This document shows, piece by piece, positions 11,701 through 23,700 of a stretch of 64,000 nucleotides of DNA (the stretch's first letter is position 1; every line of letters starts with the position of its first letter). Source of the stretch: Nageia nagi (Eukaryota > Pinophyta). The DNA is taken from positions 125,054,001 to 125,118,000 of the forward strand of contig JBITNC010000001.1 in NCBI GenBank assembly GCA_050084985.1, read 5' to 3'. The notes under the pieces were generated by a model. It ran no database searches. It was not told the origin of the DNA and saw only the letters and a list, made by a program, of their open reading frames with translations. A program made the position numbers and the translations under genes.

Positions 11701-14700
11701 TCATCAAAAGCACATCATCTGAAACTGCACCGTAAATCATGGAGGTTGCCAACTCATTTTTTGTGTTGTAAGCCTCTAGTGCCTTCTCGTCTTTAGAAGG
11801 TACAAGGTTTTCATTCACTATTTGCCAAAGCTTCCTTGCTTGTAATTCAGCATTCATCCGAGGTTTCCAAATCCTATAGTTGGAACCATCAAGAATATGT
11901 TTGGGTAAAAAAGATTTTTCTATTTGCTACATAAGAATGTGAAATAATAAGCATGTGGTTTTAATAAACAACATTAAATGTTAAGTTTTAACCAAATAAA
12001 TAATACATGTTACATTTAACACTAAAGACATGCTTGATTTGATTCACAAGTGCAAATGTTTTACAATTCAAATAATAACCCATGTACCCAAATACATTTC
12101 TCATCTCAAGAACTATATATGTAGAGTGACATTGTTGAGGCTTGTTTTCTTGTCTAAAATTAGGCCTTCACCTGGATGCCCATACAAGAGGAGCTTAGGT
12201 CCTACCAATCCTCAACCAGTTCCCCTTGGTCAACAATATACTCTCATAAGGAGAAGTGCTAGCTATTTTCCAAGGTTCCGACGTTTATTGGATCGGCCAA
12301 ATTATTAATCTTGATTAGGTTTCAAGTTGTCCTCTTAGGTTATCAGGATAATTCTTGAATGGACGTGTGGATATGTGGTATCACTACACACATATTTGTC
12401 CATCTATTGGAGTTAAATTCAGACCAATAGAGGACTTAGGGGCAATTGAAAAGTATAGATTTTTCACCACTTGGATCGTCGAACTTAAAGGTTCTAGTCC
12501 GTCTGTTCTCACCTCATGGCTCCCTGAACAAGTCATGTTGCGAAATGTATGTGCGGATGTGTTCATCTTAAGGGGTTGCTCATTTCAATGTTTGCGATTT
12601 TGCATAAGTAAATAAAGCAAAAGTGCGAAACATGAAGTAAAAGAGCATAAAAAAAAATCATCCATCTGCAATTTGAAACCGAAGAGTCCAATGGGTTTTG
12701 TTTACCACCCCTTAAAGGACATTTTTTCATCAACTTTATTTTGCACAAATCCATTAACTTTGCATAAGAGCATGCATCAATCCATAACTTTAAAAAATTA
12801 AGCATGCATTATTATTTTTTCAGAAGAACTAGTCCATTCATGAAAAATTTAAGAGGCATAAACATGCATTTTTAAGTCATAAGCATGCATCTTAAAATTT
12901 TAAATCCTAAGTATGCATTTTGATTTTTTTAAAAAATATCTAACTTAAATTTTAAGTCCTTAAGCATTTATCATCAAAAAATTAAGTTCTAAGCAAGTAT
13001 TAGGCATGCATAATATTTAAGTACTAAGCATGCATTTATTAACTTAACAATTTTAAGTAAGCATCCATTATTCCATACCTTAAAAAGTAAGTATGCATTA
13101 TCCTATTACTTTGCATAAGTTAACTTTGCAAAAGAAATTTAGAAAGATGCAATATTTTGTCAACTCTAACATGCAATATGTAGATAAATATTTAAGTAAA
13201 AAATTATACAAATTCCCCCTTCTTTTACTTAAACAATTATCCCTAAAGATAACATACTAGTTTACCTTGACTAAGGAAATAATGTGAAAAACTTGTATGC
13301 TAAAAAAATCTTCTAAAAATTATTCCCTCTTGTTAGAGATACTTAGCAAAAAAAATTCCTATAAGCATTGACTATAATAAATTCCTCCTTTGTGAAAAAT
13401 GATGCTAGGCTTTCCAATAAAGTATTGTCAGAAGTTTTTTTTTTTTTAAATTACTTTTCCAAACAAAACTTTAGTAATCCTCTCATATTTTTCTCCAAGT
13501 AGATAAGTTCAAAAAAAAAAATCACAAGCCATCATTCACTTATCTAAACTCCTACAAGAAATTAAATGAAAGGAAAGACCCTCATGCCACTCCAAGCAAT
13601 TAAAGAAGACAAAAGGTAAATGATTACTAAGTTAACATGTAAACAATCCATTAAAATTGAATGCACCAACTAAAAAAAAAGGTCTGCCAAAAAATTACGT
13701 GCAAAGTCCATCCAAGCAAGTAAAAGAAGAAGGCATTCAAGTAGCTTGAGGCATTAAAGATGCACTAAGGGAATTGAGGGAGAATCCCAGAGAAAGGTGA
13801 GAGAATGCATAGTCATGAGGGTGTGCAAAGGACACAAAAAAAAGTGAATGGGGAAGGTTGCAAGTTGAAGGAGCAGAGGCGAAGGCCAAGTTATGGAGCT
13901 ACAAGGGCAAAGGCGTAGAGACAACAACCCACGAGGGCTTTTCAACAGGCTTTGAGGGCGCGTAGGCCACAGATAGCAGAGGTGGAGATGGAGGTCGAAG
14001 GGGGTGGGCGGTAGTTGAAGAAAAAAAAGCAATAAAATTTCCTAGAGATCTCGAGTTCGATCCTCGTGCCGCACAAATTTTAACCTATCCGCTGAAGTTG
14101 TGCCGTTACCTACGCTAAAGCGATGTGAATTTTCTCCGTTTTGATAGTCAGATATTGAGGATTGCGTAGGCAAAATTCTGACGATGAAACACTAGAGAAG
14201 AAATTTTTGAAAATCAAAATTTAACCCTCCTTGATAATTTCTTCGGGTAGTAATTTTGTAATGGTCGGACATGGTGAATGCTGTTTTTTAGGGTCGATTA
14301 CAAATTTTTCATGAAGTCGTGGGAGGTGGAGGCTTGATGAGAGGTGCCGTGCGAGAGAAAAAGTCGCGGGAGGTGGAGGGGCCGCGAAGGCAGGAGTTTG
14401 TAGCTATGCAGGTGCTATGGTGGGATGGAGCCCCGGTGGGGAGATCGAGGTTGCGTGGAGGCACCATGAGGTGGTGTGAATGGGCTCAAAGCCTTGAACA
14501 AAAAATCAACCCTGCCAAAAAGGAGGCAGAGGGAGCAGGTGTCACACTCGGGCGAAGGTGGAGGTGGCGGTTGGGTTCAAAGCCCTCAAACAAAAGTGAA
14601 AAAATCAATCCTTCAAAAACCTTGATTTTTTTTTAATTTTTTGAAGAATAATAAATGCCTCTTCATATTTGAACAAAAATTGAAGAGTTTTTTTTTTTGT

Positions 14701-17700
14701 AAAGTATATACTCAAATAAAAAATAAATCTTTTATGTATGAAGTATATTTTTGTAAAAAAATTGCAATGTTTTGCCAAATAAAGTGAAGTGAATATAGTA
14801 TACTAAATGCAATTTTTATATACTATCCTCTTAAGTAAAAAAAATCACTATATTAAGCAATTTTTTTTTTTTTTTAAATACTACCAACATAAGAGGCTAG
14901 TGTAAATTAAAAATTGCATTATATTGCTTTATTTGACAAAAAAAGAGAAACTAACACATGGAAAATAATATGTTAGTAGCAAAATGTAATAATAAAAAAA
15001 TGACCAAGAAGGAAGGATATTATACCTTCTCTTAGTTTTACCTCAACAAGAGAGTGTAGGATGAGGAATTAAGAAGGATCACCAAGATGTAGCTTCCACA
15101 CCAATGATGTGAATATGAGCCTCCAACTTGGCTCTGATACCAAATGAAAGAATTGCACTATAAGTGTACAATCCTAAACTACCAAGATCACATGAAAGCT
15201 CTCAATTCACATCTAACTATCACACAAAGCAATCTCACAAAGATAACACAAGATGTAAGTGGTTCCTCCAACTAGGAGTACATCCACTAACTAGATCTCT
15301 CTTCTTAACAAATATGAACTCTTACAATCCTTCTACTCTTTGCTCCTAATCACTATCCTATAGCATTATTTTAATCCACAATTGGTGTGTGATCACAAAG
15401 AGGGAGCCTTCTATTTATAGGCCAAAATACCTTTTTGGATCACCCTTTTATCAATTTACAAAAGCATGACATGCACATCCTTTTACCCAAGGGGCATGCT
15501 TATGACATGGAGTGTAGGACAAGTTATATTATCATATTCACTTAAATACTTAAGGTATCAAATGATACCTTCAAGTATTAATGAACTTACATAGAAGATT
15601 TAATACAAACCTTTACAATAATGCATTATACATTCCAACAGTCTTAGCCCTTTGGTGGGACGTCAACTCCCTTTGGACTCTTGGAGTAATTTTGTGCTCC
15701 TCGAGGATTCAATCTTGGTTTGTCATTGTAACATGAGACAATTGGTATTTATCTCATATTTTTCGTGTCTGATTTATTTGCCTAAATTTTGGAGTATTTG
15801 TGCTTGAGTTGGATGCGTAAGTTATTTGGCCCTAATTTTCGTATTTTGAGCATTTGCATGATTTGACCTATTTTTATGAGCAATTTGGTGCATGTTTGAA
15901 TTAATTTCCTTTTCCATATGAGCTAGGGCATCATTTTTGGTGATTTTGAGAATATACTAAATTTTAGAGTAATAAGGGAAATTGGAATTTGCTATATTTG
16001 CTATAAGTCTTGCTTGCCCTAGTTTGGAATGTTTCATACCATAGGTAGTCTATTTCCTTCTTGTATTTCCGTAAACATTGAAACCCAATGTTTTGTGTTA
16101 TCCATTTGATTTACAATAAACATTAAGGCAGTGTCATGAGAATTAATTTATTGATTTATGCCGATTTTAAAATATTATGTATTCTTCAGTAGATTGACTT
16201 ACAAAATCAATGAACTTGAATTTCAACTTTCTTTCAACAGGTTTGATGATTTTTTCTAAAATATGATTTCTGTTTTTGGGGTGGCAGGCATGCACGTCCA
16301 GGTAGCCCATATGTATATGGACTTGCAGGTGCTGATATCGATGTGGAGTTTCCTGAGCCAGTGCCTGTAGTTGGTATGCTGTGGATATGGAGTTATACTT
16401 TTTTTAATCCTTTGTATTGTTTGATCTAACAATACTTCTATCCTAGTTCTCAGCATCTATGTCGGAAACTAATCACTGTTGCCTATTTTGTTTCTTTTTG
16501 TGGGGTATTACTTCTTAAACTCAATGGAAAATTTCATCCACAGTGATACTCTATTGTTTAGTGTTGAACCAAATTATTATGTTTATTAAATAGAAACTGA
16601 GTTTTATCTCATAACTCAGTCAATGCTACCTCTCTATTATCTGGTTCATTCTTTCTTTCTGTATGTTGTATGATTTTCTCGGATGTGAAGTTCAAATCCT
16701 CTATGGGACCCGGGCATAACTTTTGAAACATTTTATTAAGTTGTAAGTTTTGTTGATGTACGTAAAGGTTCTTTTGTAGGTCTCAAGTTTTGGCGAACTT
16801 GAAGAAAAAAATTCAAAACTCACTAAATTAGAAAGTACATGAAATTGATCTGTTTAAGTTTGCCCTTAAAATTCTTGGTAAAATTTGTTGAAGAATGTGC
16901 CACTTCTGGAAAATTGCATTCTTTTGTCAAAAACCTCGTTCATGCCTAGTAAGACTGAGAAATTTGAAAATATGTAATACCTTGATTTATGAAATTATGA
17001 GCTTAGTGTGCAAATGTTTTCTGGAGTTTTTCAAGGCAGCCTTCATTCAAATTTTATGGCATTTGAATTTGAACTTGAATGCGAACCTTTTGACTTTGGT
17101 TCATTTATGCTGTATTTGGTGCTGTGGTTTATGCTTGTGGAAGTTTTAACATGTGACATGTTCTTGGAAATGTGAACGCTTCTGAAATGGAAATGCTTTA
17201 GGAAGTGCAAGCCACTAGGCCTCTAGAAAATTGGGAAATAGTAAAAGGATTTGGATTGTCTAAACCATAGCTATATCATGAATATGATTAGACAAGCCAC
17301 AAATTATAACATAACCAATATAACATTAAGTTTATAAAAGTGAAACATAATAATTCATTCATTATAAATTTCATAACATTTAACAGTAGGAATTTTACTT
17401 TTCAATGTGTTATCAAGTTGAACCATTTTCCAACGTTATATGAATTCCCACCTAATTTGGTTTCAACTAAAAAATCTTATGCATGCCACTTTCTTTGAAA
17501 GCTTATATGTACTTACTCAAGCATTTATCTGTCTAAATTCCAAGTGTAGTGTACTATTACCTGAACACCAAAGTAGCACATTGAAATAGAGACTTTGAAG
17601 AAGGCAACCACCATAACAAAGGAGAAACCACATGGAATTAAGATTCGTATGGAATTAACTTGTTTAGTTGTTGACTTGTGCAGCATTAAGATTTGTATGG

Positions 17701-20700
17701 AATTAACCTCTGCAGCCTCTAAATGTGTCTAATTGTGGATTTGTATCCTTTTTGGTTAAAATCACTTGCCTAAAAAAGCTATGGATTTGATTAAGTAAGT
17801 GTCCTGTGATTTAATTTTAAGTTTGATATTGCAGGTATATCTCGTTCAGCACGAGGGTATCGCTTTATTTCTGTTTTAGAGACAATGCAAACATTTTCTG
17901 TTGAGGATGGACTAACAGAAGAAGCAGTAGTTGCCAAATTGCGAGCACGACCTTGTCACTCGCTTTTCTTGCATTCTTCATTGAGAAAAAATTTATCAGG
18001 TTTAATTTTCATAGTTTCCAAGGTTATTTATTGAAAGAATTTATACTCGAAGTGTTCTTTAGCATGTGGAGTCTTTGTCAGTCATACAACTTATTGATGT
18101 TAATGAATATTTTTCTGTGGTGTGAATAGCGTCAGCCTCAGGTCAAATCTGTTATCCGTATATTCTAACCTGTAATCAAATCATATTCCTTGTATCTTCT
18201 GATCTCTGTCATTGAATCCTTATACAAGCTTAAATATAATAGGCATTTAACTTTACAAGAGGATTAATTATAGTTCAGCATTTGATAAATCCTACTTTAT
18301 TACTGCCTTGATGCCTATGTTATATTTGCCACTATGCCAAGAAGTATGATGAAAGCATAAACTTCTTAAGTCTCGATGGAGCTTTACTTGTTTAAATACA
18401 AGTTTATATAGAAGAGACAAGCTAGATCCATGGTCTACCTTTTCTGTTCTTAGTGAATTAGTTTTAATTTAGAAGAACTGAAACCAAAACATTGGATAAG
18501 GATTTGCAGTTAAACACATTTTCCCTTTGTAATTCCATGTTGAATTTGCATTGTGCTGGGTAAGGAATGCATGAACAAGTATAAAAATGTTATATACTTG
18601 GAAACATGGGTATTCACCGAATCCATACAATTTCATTGTTATAGATTTGACAATATTAAAGATCATCTTTGTTCCTGAAATCCTTTTTCTAGATGTTTTG
18701 TCAAGGTTTATTGGACCTTTTTCTTTCTTTACAACCATTTCCTGAAAACCAGTGCATTGATGTAAAATTTTCATTGCCCACCCTACTGGTATCTCACATT
18801 AGTGACGATCATAGTTTCAAGGTTTGGGTGGACCTGGCCAAGGTTCTGTCCAATCCAAACATTTTAGACGGATCAAACCAGTGCAGTTCATTCTGGTCCT
18901 CCTCCTGTTCTGGCGGCAAAAACCTACCAAAAAAACACTTGGTCCCACATGCACCTGTACTTGCACGTGTATACTGCTTGAATTATGCAATACAGATGGA
19001 AAAGGGAACAGATAAAGCCTGCATCAGACAACAGGAGAATTAGCAAGAATGGTGTCTATGGTAGCACCAAACTAAGCTGCCTTTTTCTGAACTAATTTGT
19101 GTGTCGTATTGGCCATGACTCCCAATGATCTCAAGATGTGCCCATCGATAGATTCAGGAGTGCCTATCGATTGACGACATCTTTACCCTTCAGGCTATTA
19201 TTGAGGAGGCTTGCCAACGGTCCTCCAAAGTCTTCTACTGTTTTGTTGACTTTAGAAAAGCTTTTGAGGTTTCTCTTTCTCCAAAGTCTTCGTAACATTG
19301 GTATATTTGATTCCCTCATTTTAGCTATCACAACACTATTTGAGATGGTGGTTGGTTGATTTTGGACTCCCCATGGCCTCTTTGACTTTGTTATAAGTAC
19401 CATCGAAGTCAAACATGGTTGTCTCCTGTTTTTTGTATCTATGTAGATGAGCTTGAGGATTTCCTTTGACACCACACCCATGTGGATGATAGTTGTTTTC
19501 TTCATGATTTGTTTATTGCTTTGATTTTTCTACTAATGTGGTCATCCTTTATCACTTTGTCGAGGGTTTATAGAGATAGAAGGACACTCTTTCTTGCTTT
19601 TGCGATCTTTGACAACTTGTGGTTAATCTTTGCGAAGCAAAGGCTATAATTTTTAATACTTCCAAGGATTCTACTGTCAAGTTCCAATTTTTCTACAAAG
19701 GGGAGCCATTGGAGGTCACCACTTCTTACACTTACTTAGGGGTTCTATTTTTTGGACCTCTTTTTAGTTTAAGACTTGCCTTTGAGTTGCATCTTTGCAA
19801 TGGTTTTGCTTCCCTCTCTTTCTTGGGATGCCAATGTTTTCAAATCCATTTTCAAGATATCCCTTCAAAGATGCATCTCTTCAATGTCGTCGTTCGACCT
19901 ACAAACCACCTATGGGTCTGAGGTTTGGGGGCCCAATTTGCATTCCATTGATTGGGCTCACTTTGAGCTGGTTTAAACTTTGATGGTCCAATGTTTGGTC
20001 CATTCTCTAGGTTTAATTTTTCACCTTGCCCCTTTGCCTTGAATGCATCTTTCTATATTCACAAATTTTATGTATGGGAGACTTTGCTTCTAGTTGTGTG
20101 AAATATCTGTTTCTAGCTCTTTGCTCCTTTGAAGAGATCCTCTCCTTAGGCTCCTTCAGTCGTTGATGTTGTTGTTTCTCTGAGATTGTTTTGCTCCTCC
20201 AATCTATTGGTCTCTCCATTGATCAACTATCTCCCCTCAAATAATCTTTGGATGCTCCCCCTCGACACTATCCCTTGAAAGAGAGTATTTGTAGGTTTGG
20301 TTGGTTTGGCATTTACCAAAAGCACACTCTATTCACATAGACTTCTCCCCTTGTACTACTTTGCCCTAAGCTTGCTTTCTATGTGGAGCATGTTTTACAG
20401 GATGTTGATGGTATCATTAGTCGACACATCTATCTCCATCATCATTGGTTGCATGGCTTGAGGATCCCTCTTGGTTAGTCAAGAGTTTGCTTCCACTAGC
20501 TTCATATCACAATTGACCACCATATTCCACATGAGGATTGCATTTGTTGTCTTTGCTCCATCTAGGAAGTGGAATTTAAAGACCACTTTATTTTCAGATG
20601 CCCTATCTATTATGAGATCTCGGGGAGGTTCCATTGCTGATTCAGAGACTTTGGCAACTATCTCTCCACTTTCTTCTACTATCCCGATCGACGGTGCTTG

Positions 20701-23700
20701 CCCTTTTACATTCAAGAGGTTGTCACTCTCAAACATAGATCTCTATAGGAGGCCCCTATAGTTGCTTGATTGCTTTGTTCTTTTAGAACATCACATCTAT
20801 TGGAGGTATTAACCACCTTCAATACACTGTAAATTCCTAACGGTATCAAGTTAGTTTGGCGGCCTTCTTCATCTCACACTTGTACCCAAATTCCCCAACG
20901 ACCTCCCCACCCCCAAGCTAGAGATCCTCCTCACATCTACTATTGGAGCAACAAAGGCAATCCCTTATTACCGCTTTCTTCTTTGCTACTAGTAGTCCTT
21001 CAGCATTGGATGCTAGGAGTTGTTCGAGCGACAATATTTGTTCTCCCTCTAGGATGGTCCAATCCATTCTGCCCAGATAGAGACTTTATCCCACAACCAT
21101 TGCTTGGAACCTTTTGTGGTGGTTGATGTCATAGCCATTGGTTCTTTTTATCAATGCTCTGCTTTAGGCTTCTGGCAGTGCTTGGTTCTTGTGATGCTCC
21201 TCCCCTTCGACTTTTCTTGGTTCTTTTTCTCTTTATTTTTCTTGGAGGGATCCTCCCTTTTTGCATATTAAACTTTTGGGTTAGGTTTTGGGGTTTTTTT
21301 TTTGCTTATGGCTCCTTTGTTTTATTTTAGTTTCTTTCCCTAGGGTCTTTTTCCCTATCTTATTTCTATTTCTTTGGCTGTACTGCTGAGTCCTTTTGAT
21401 ATTTTTGGTCACTCGTGGATATAATTTCTTTCTTTCTTTCTTTCTTATCATTATGTTATATATGGCCTGATGAGTGTGTTCACAGGATTGGAGATTCTTT
21501 AAATTATAAGATTTGTGGGAAAGTTTGGATTATATGAAGTGCATGCATGTTTAGAGGATGTACATTAGGTCATATTTAATAGATTGCATGCCAGATACTA
21601 ATGATTACTTATTGTATATGTGCATGAGTACTTGTTGCAGTCATTTTTTGACCTATTTAGCATGAAGACACCTACAGGTTTTTGTGAGGTTTTTTGAAAG
21701 CATTTAAGCCTCAGTATCTGGTTGAAAGCATTCTCAAGCAGAAAATACTATTCTTATTGTATGTTCAATTTTTTCACTCCTGCATGATGTGGTATGTTTC
21801 CTGGATAGCATTTGTGATTGTCATTCTCTTGCTCTATCTGATATTACTTTTTTTCTGTTCTTTAGGTCTATAGCTTATCCATGCCTACATTGTCAACAGG
21901 TCCTAATTTAACATTATTCCTTTAAACTTCTTACACCCTGGGATTATTTGATTGATGTTTTCATATTTTGGAGAATGATTTATGGTAATTAGAAATTGCA
22001 TGTATTCCAGTTTGGAAAACGGACAATAGAAATATAATGCTACTTATTACAAAGATAACCCATTAGTTGATTCAAATTTCAAAATTTCATTGTTTGATCA
22101 TTGATGTTTTTCCACGACAATTGATTTTAAAACTTATCCACCTTTTGAACTGGAAGACCCCTGTAACTGTTAATAACTTAATATACTATGTGTATGTTGT
22201 ATTTATAGTCTACTATCTGTAAGCATCTCTCTTGCATGCATTTCAAAATCTTTGGATAAGAAAACTAATAAGTTCAGTTGACAGTAAACTGGATTGAGCC
22301 AAAATAACTTTGCACAAAGTTTCTTCACTCTTTCTGGTTTTTATTTTGCTCAGGATTGCCATTTTATATTGGATATATTGGACTGCAACTGCCATATGGT
22401 TTGAGATTCTTTTCATACAATGATAGGTTGGTTTGCAACAGCTACACATAAACACATAACATCTATGGCAGGTTCTTTGTTGGAGCTCCAAAATGTGGTA
22501 TTCTACACATGATTTTGAGCTCTAGTTTTTTTTATCAATAGTCTCTTTTTGATACGAGTGATTGCATACTGTATGGTTCACTGTGTAGCTCAGTTTGTGA
22601 TCCCAAATAACAAATAATTTAATATGGAATATTGAAAATGATGTTTTATGAATTAGGGACTACTTATTTTGAAGTTTGTTATAGCATTTACCGTCTTTTG
22701 GATATCCTTGACATAAATATGGTTTTATAAGTTTAAACTTTAAAATAGAAAGGAGAACATTTTAATGAACATTAAATAGAATTGTAAAGAAAAAATGAAA
22801 TTATATAATTTTTATCTTGTTTCTATCGTCTATGTATATGGTCATAGTAATTCGTGTTATGCTTTTCCAGGGACTTCAAGATGGAGTGCATTTGGTGAAG
22901 GGGGATTATTGTGGGGAGAATGTTCTCTTAAGCATTATGAATGGTTTCATGGTGATCCTGTTACACAGCTTTTGTCGAAGGTAAGGCTTATGAGGTATGA
23001 TCATATTTGTTTCCTTTATTTGAACCTTCATTCTTTGTTCTCTACTATGTTAAGGGCCTAACATGATGTTCAATTACATGTGAAGAAAATTCTTGTGTCA
23101 GTCTTCAGAAAGAAAGTATTGATTCCATCATAATGCAATATTTTCTCATCTGTGCAAAAGTGAGCTTCCTTGATTAGAGTTTGTTTGAGAAAAGTGGAAG
23201 ATTGAGTGCTTTTTTTTTGGATGGCAGTTCTGGAGCATGCTTTGTCGAAACCCAAAATAGTATGTGTTTCACCTTGTAATGTTTTTGATGCAATGACTAG
23301 CATAAAATAAGTAGCATTCTGTATGTTTTTGAAATGTGTGACAGACATCCAAGCCAAAAAGTGGGATTCTTTGGTTTTGCTCAAGAACACATTGTGCTAT
23401 CTGATTTCTGCTTGGGTACAATTTTGAATTGTTATTACACTCAAACTACTTATTGTAGACATGCGTGTGCTCTACCTTATGTTTGACTAGAAGTTATGGA
23501 CACTGGTTAAATTGAGTAAACCAGGCCTACATTGAGTGATCGTCAAGAAAAGCAAGTAGAACACCAAAAACCTGTAGAGATATCTGGAAATTGATTTGAT
23601 ATTCTCCCCATAAAAACTCTGCTTATTGTTGTTATTCAAGCTCAGTTATGGGATGCTATTGGATGTTAAGTGATATGTAATGACCATAGTACTCTATTGG

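Larger units (their letters stand above)
6751..15640 (-). mobile_element. Complete Ty1/copia LTR retrotransposon
   Basis: Two LTRs (6751-7248 and 15145-15640) flank copia domains read on the minus strand in the order gag, protease, integrase, RT, RNase H. The host flanks are identical 5-mers GTCTT at 6746-6750 and 15641-15645, a perfect target duplication. Primer binding site at 15131-15142, polypurine tract at 7249-7257. By hand alignment the LTRs differ at about 20 positions plus two single-base indels (about 4%), so the insertion is moderately old. Frames are broken by several stops and frameshifts, and key integrase residues are changed, so it is not autonomous now. It is inserted into an older LTR-like sequence inside the first giant MSH1 intron, antisense to the gene. 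Confidence 0.95.
2788..16287 (+). other. MSH1 intron, 13.5 kb
   Basis: Phase-2 intron with a GT/AG border. It is made largely of retrotransposons: the solo LTR at 3999-5351, the LTR-like sequence from about 6050, and the complete copia element at 6751-15640. The stretches 2800-3990 and 5357-6045 are AT-rich with no recognisable gene apart from the short duplication at 5830-5943. The final part, about 15960-16287, ends in a polypyrimidine-rich acceptor. Confidence 0.85.
18000..22870 (+). other. MSH1 intron, 4.9 kb, holding a LINE remnant
   Basis: Phase-1 intron. The centre (about 19.1-21.45 kb) is a LINE remnant in the same orientation as the gene. The flanks 18000-19100 and 21450-22870 are AT-rich with nothing recognisable. 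Confidence 0.8.

Noticed and set aside
14045-14080. tRNA B-box-like GAGTTCGATCCTC, a possible SINE
   Set aside because: No convincing A-box about 30-40 bases upstream, no tail and no TSD; a single B-box-like word is not enough.
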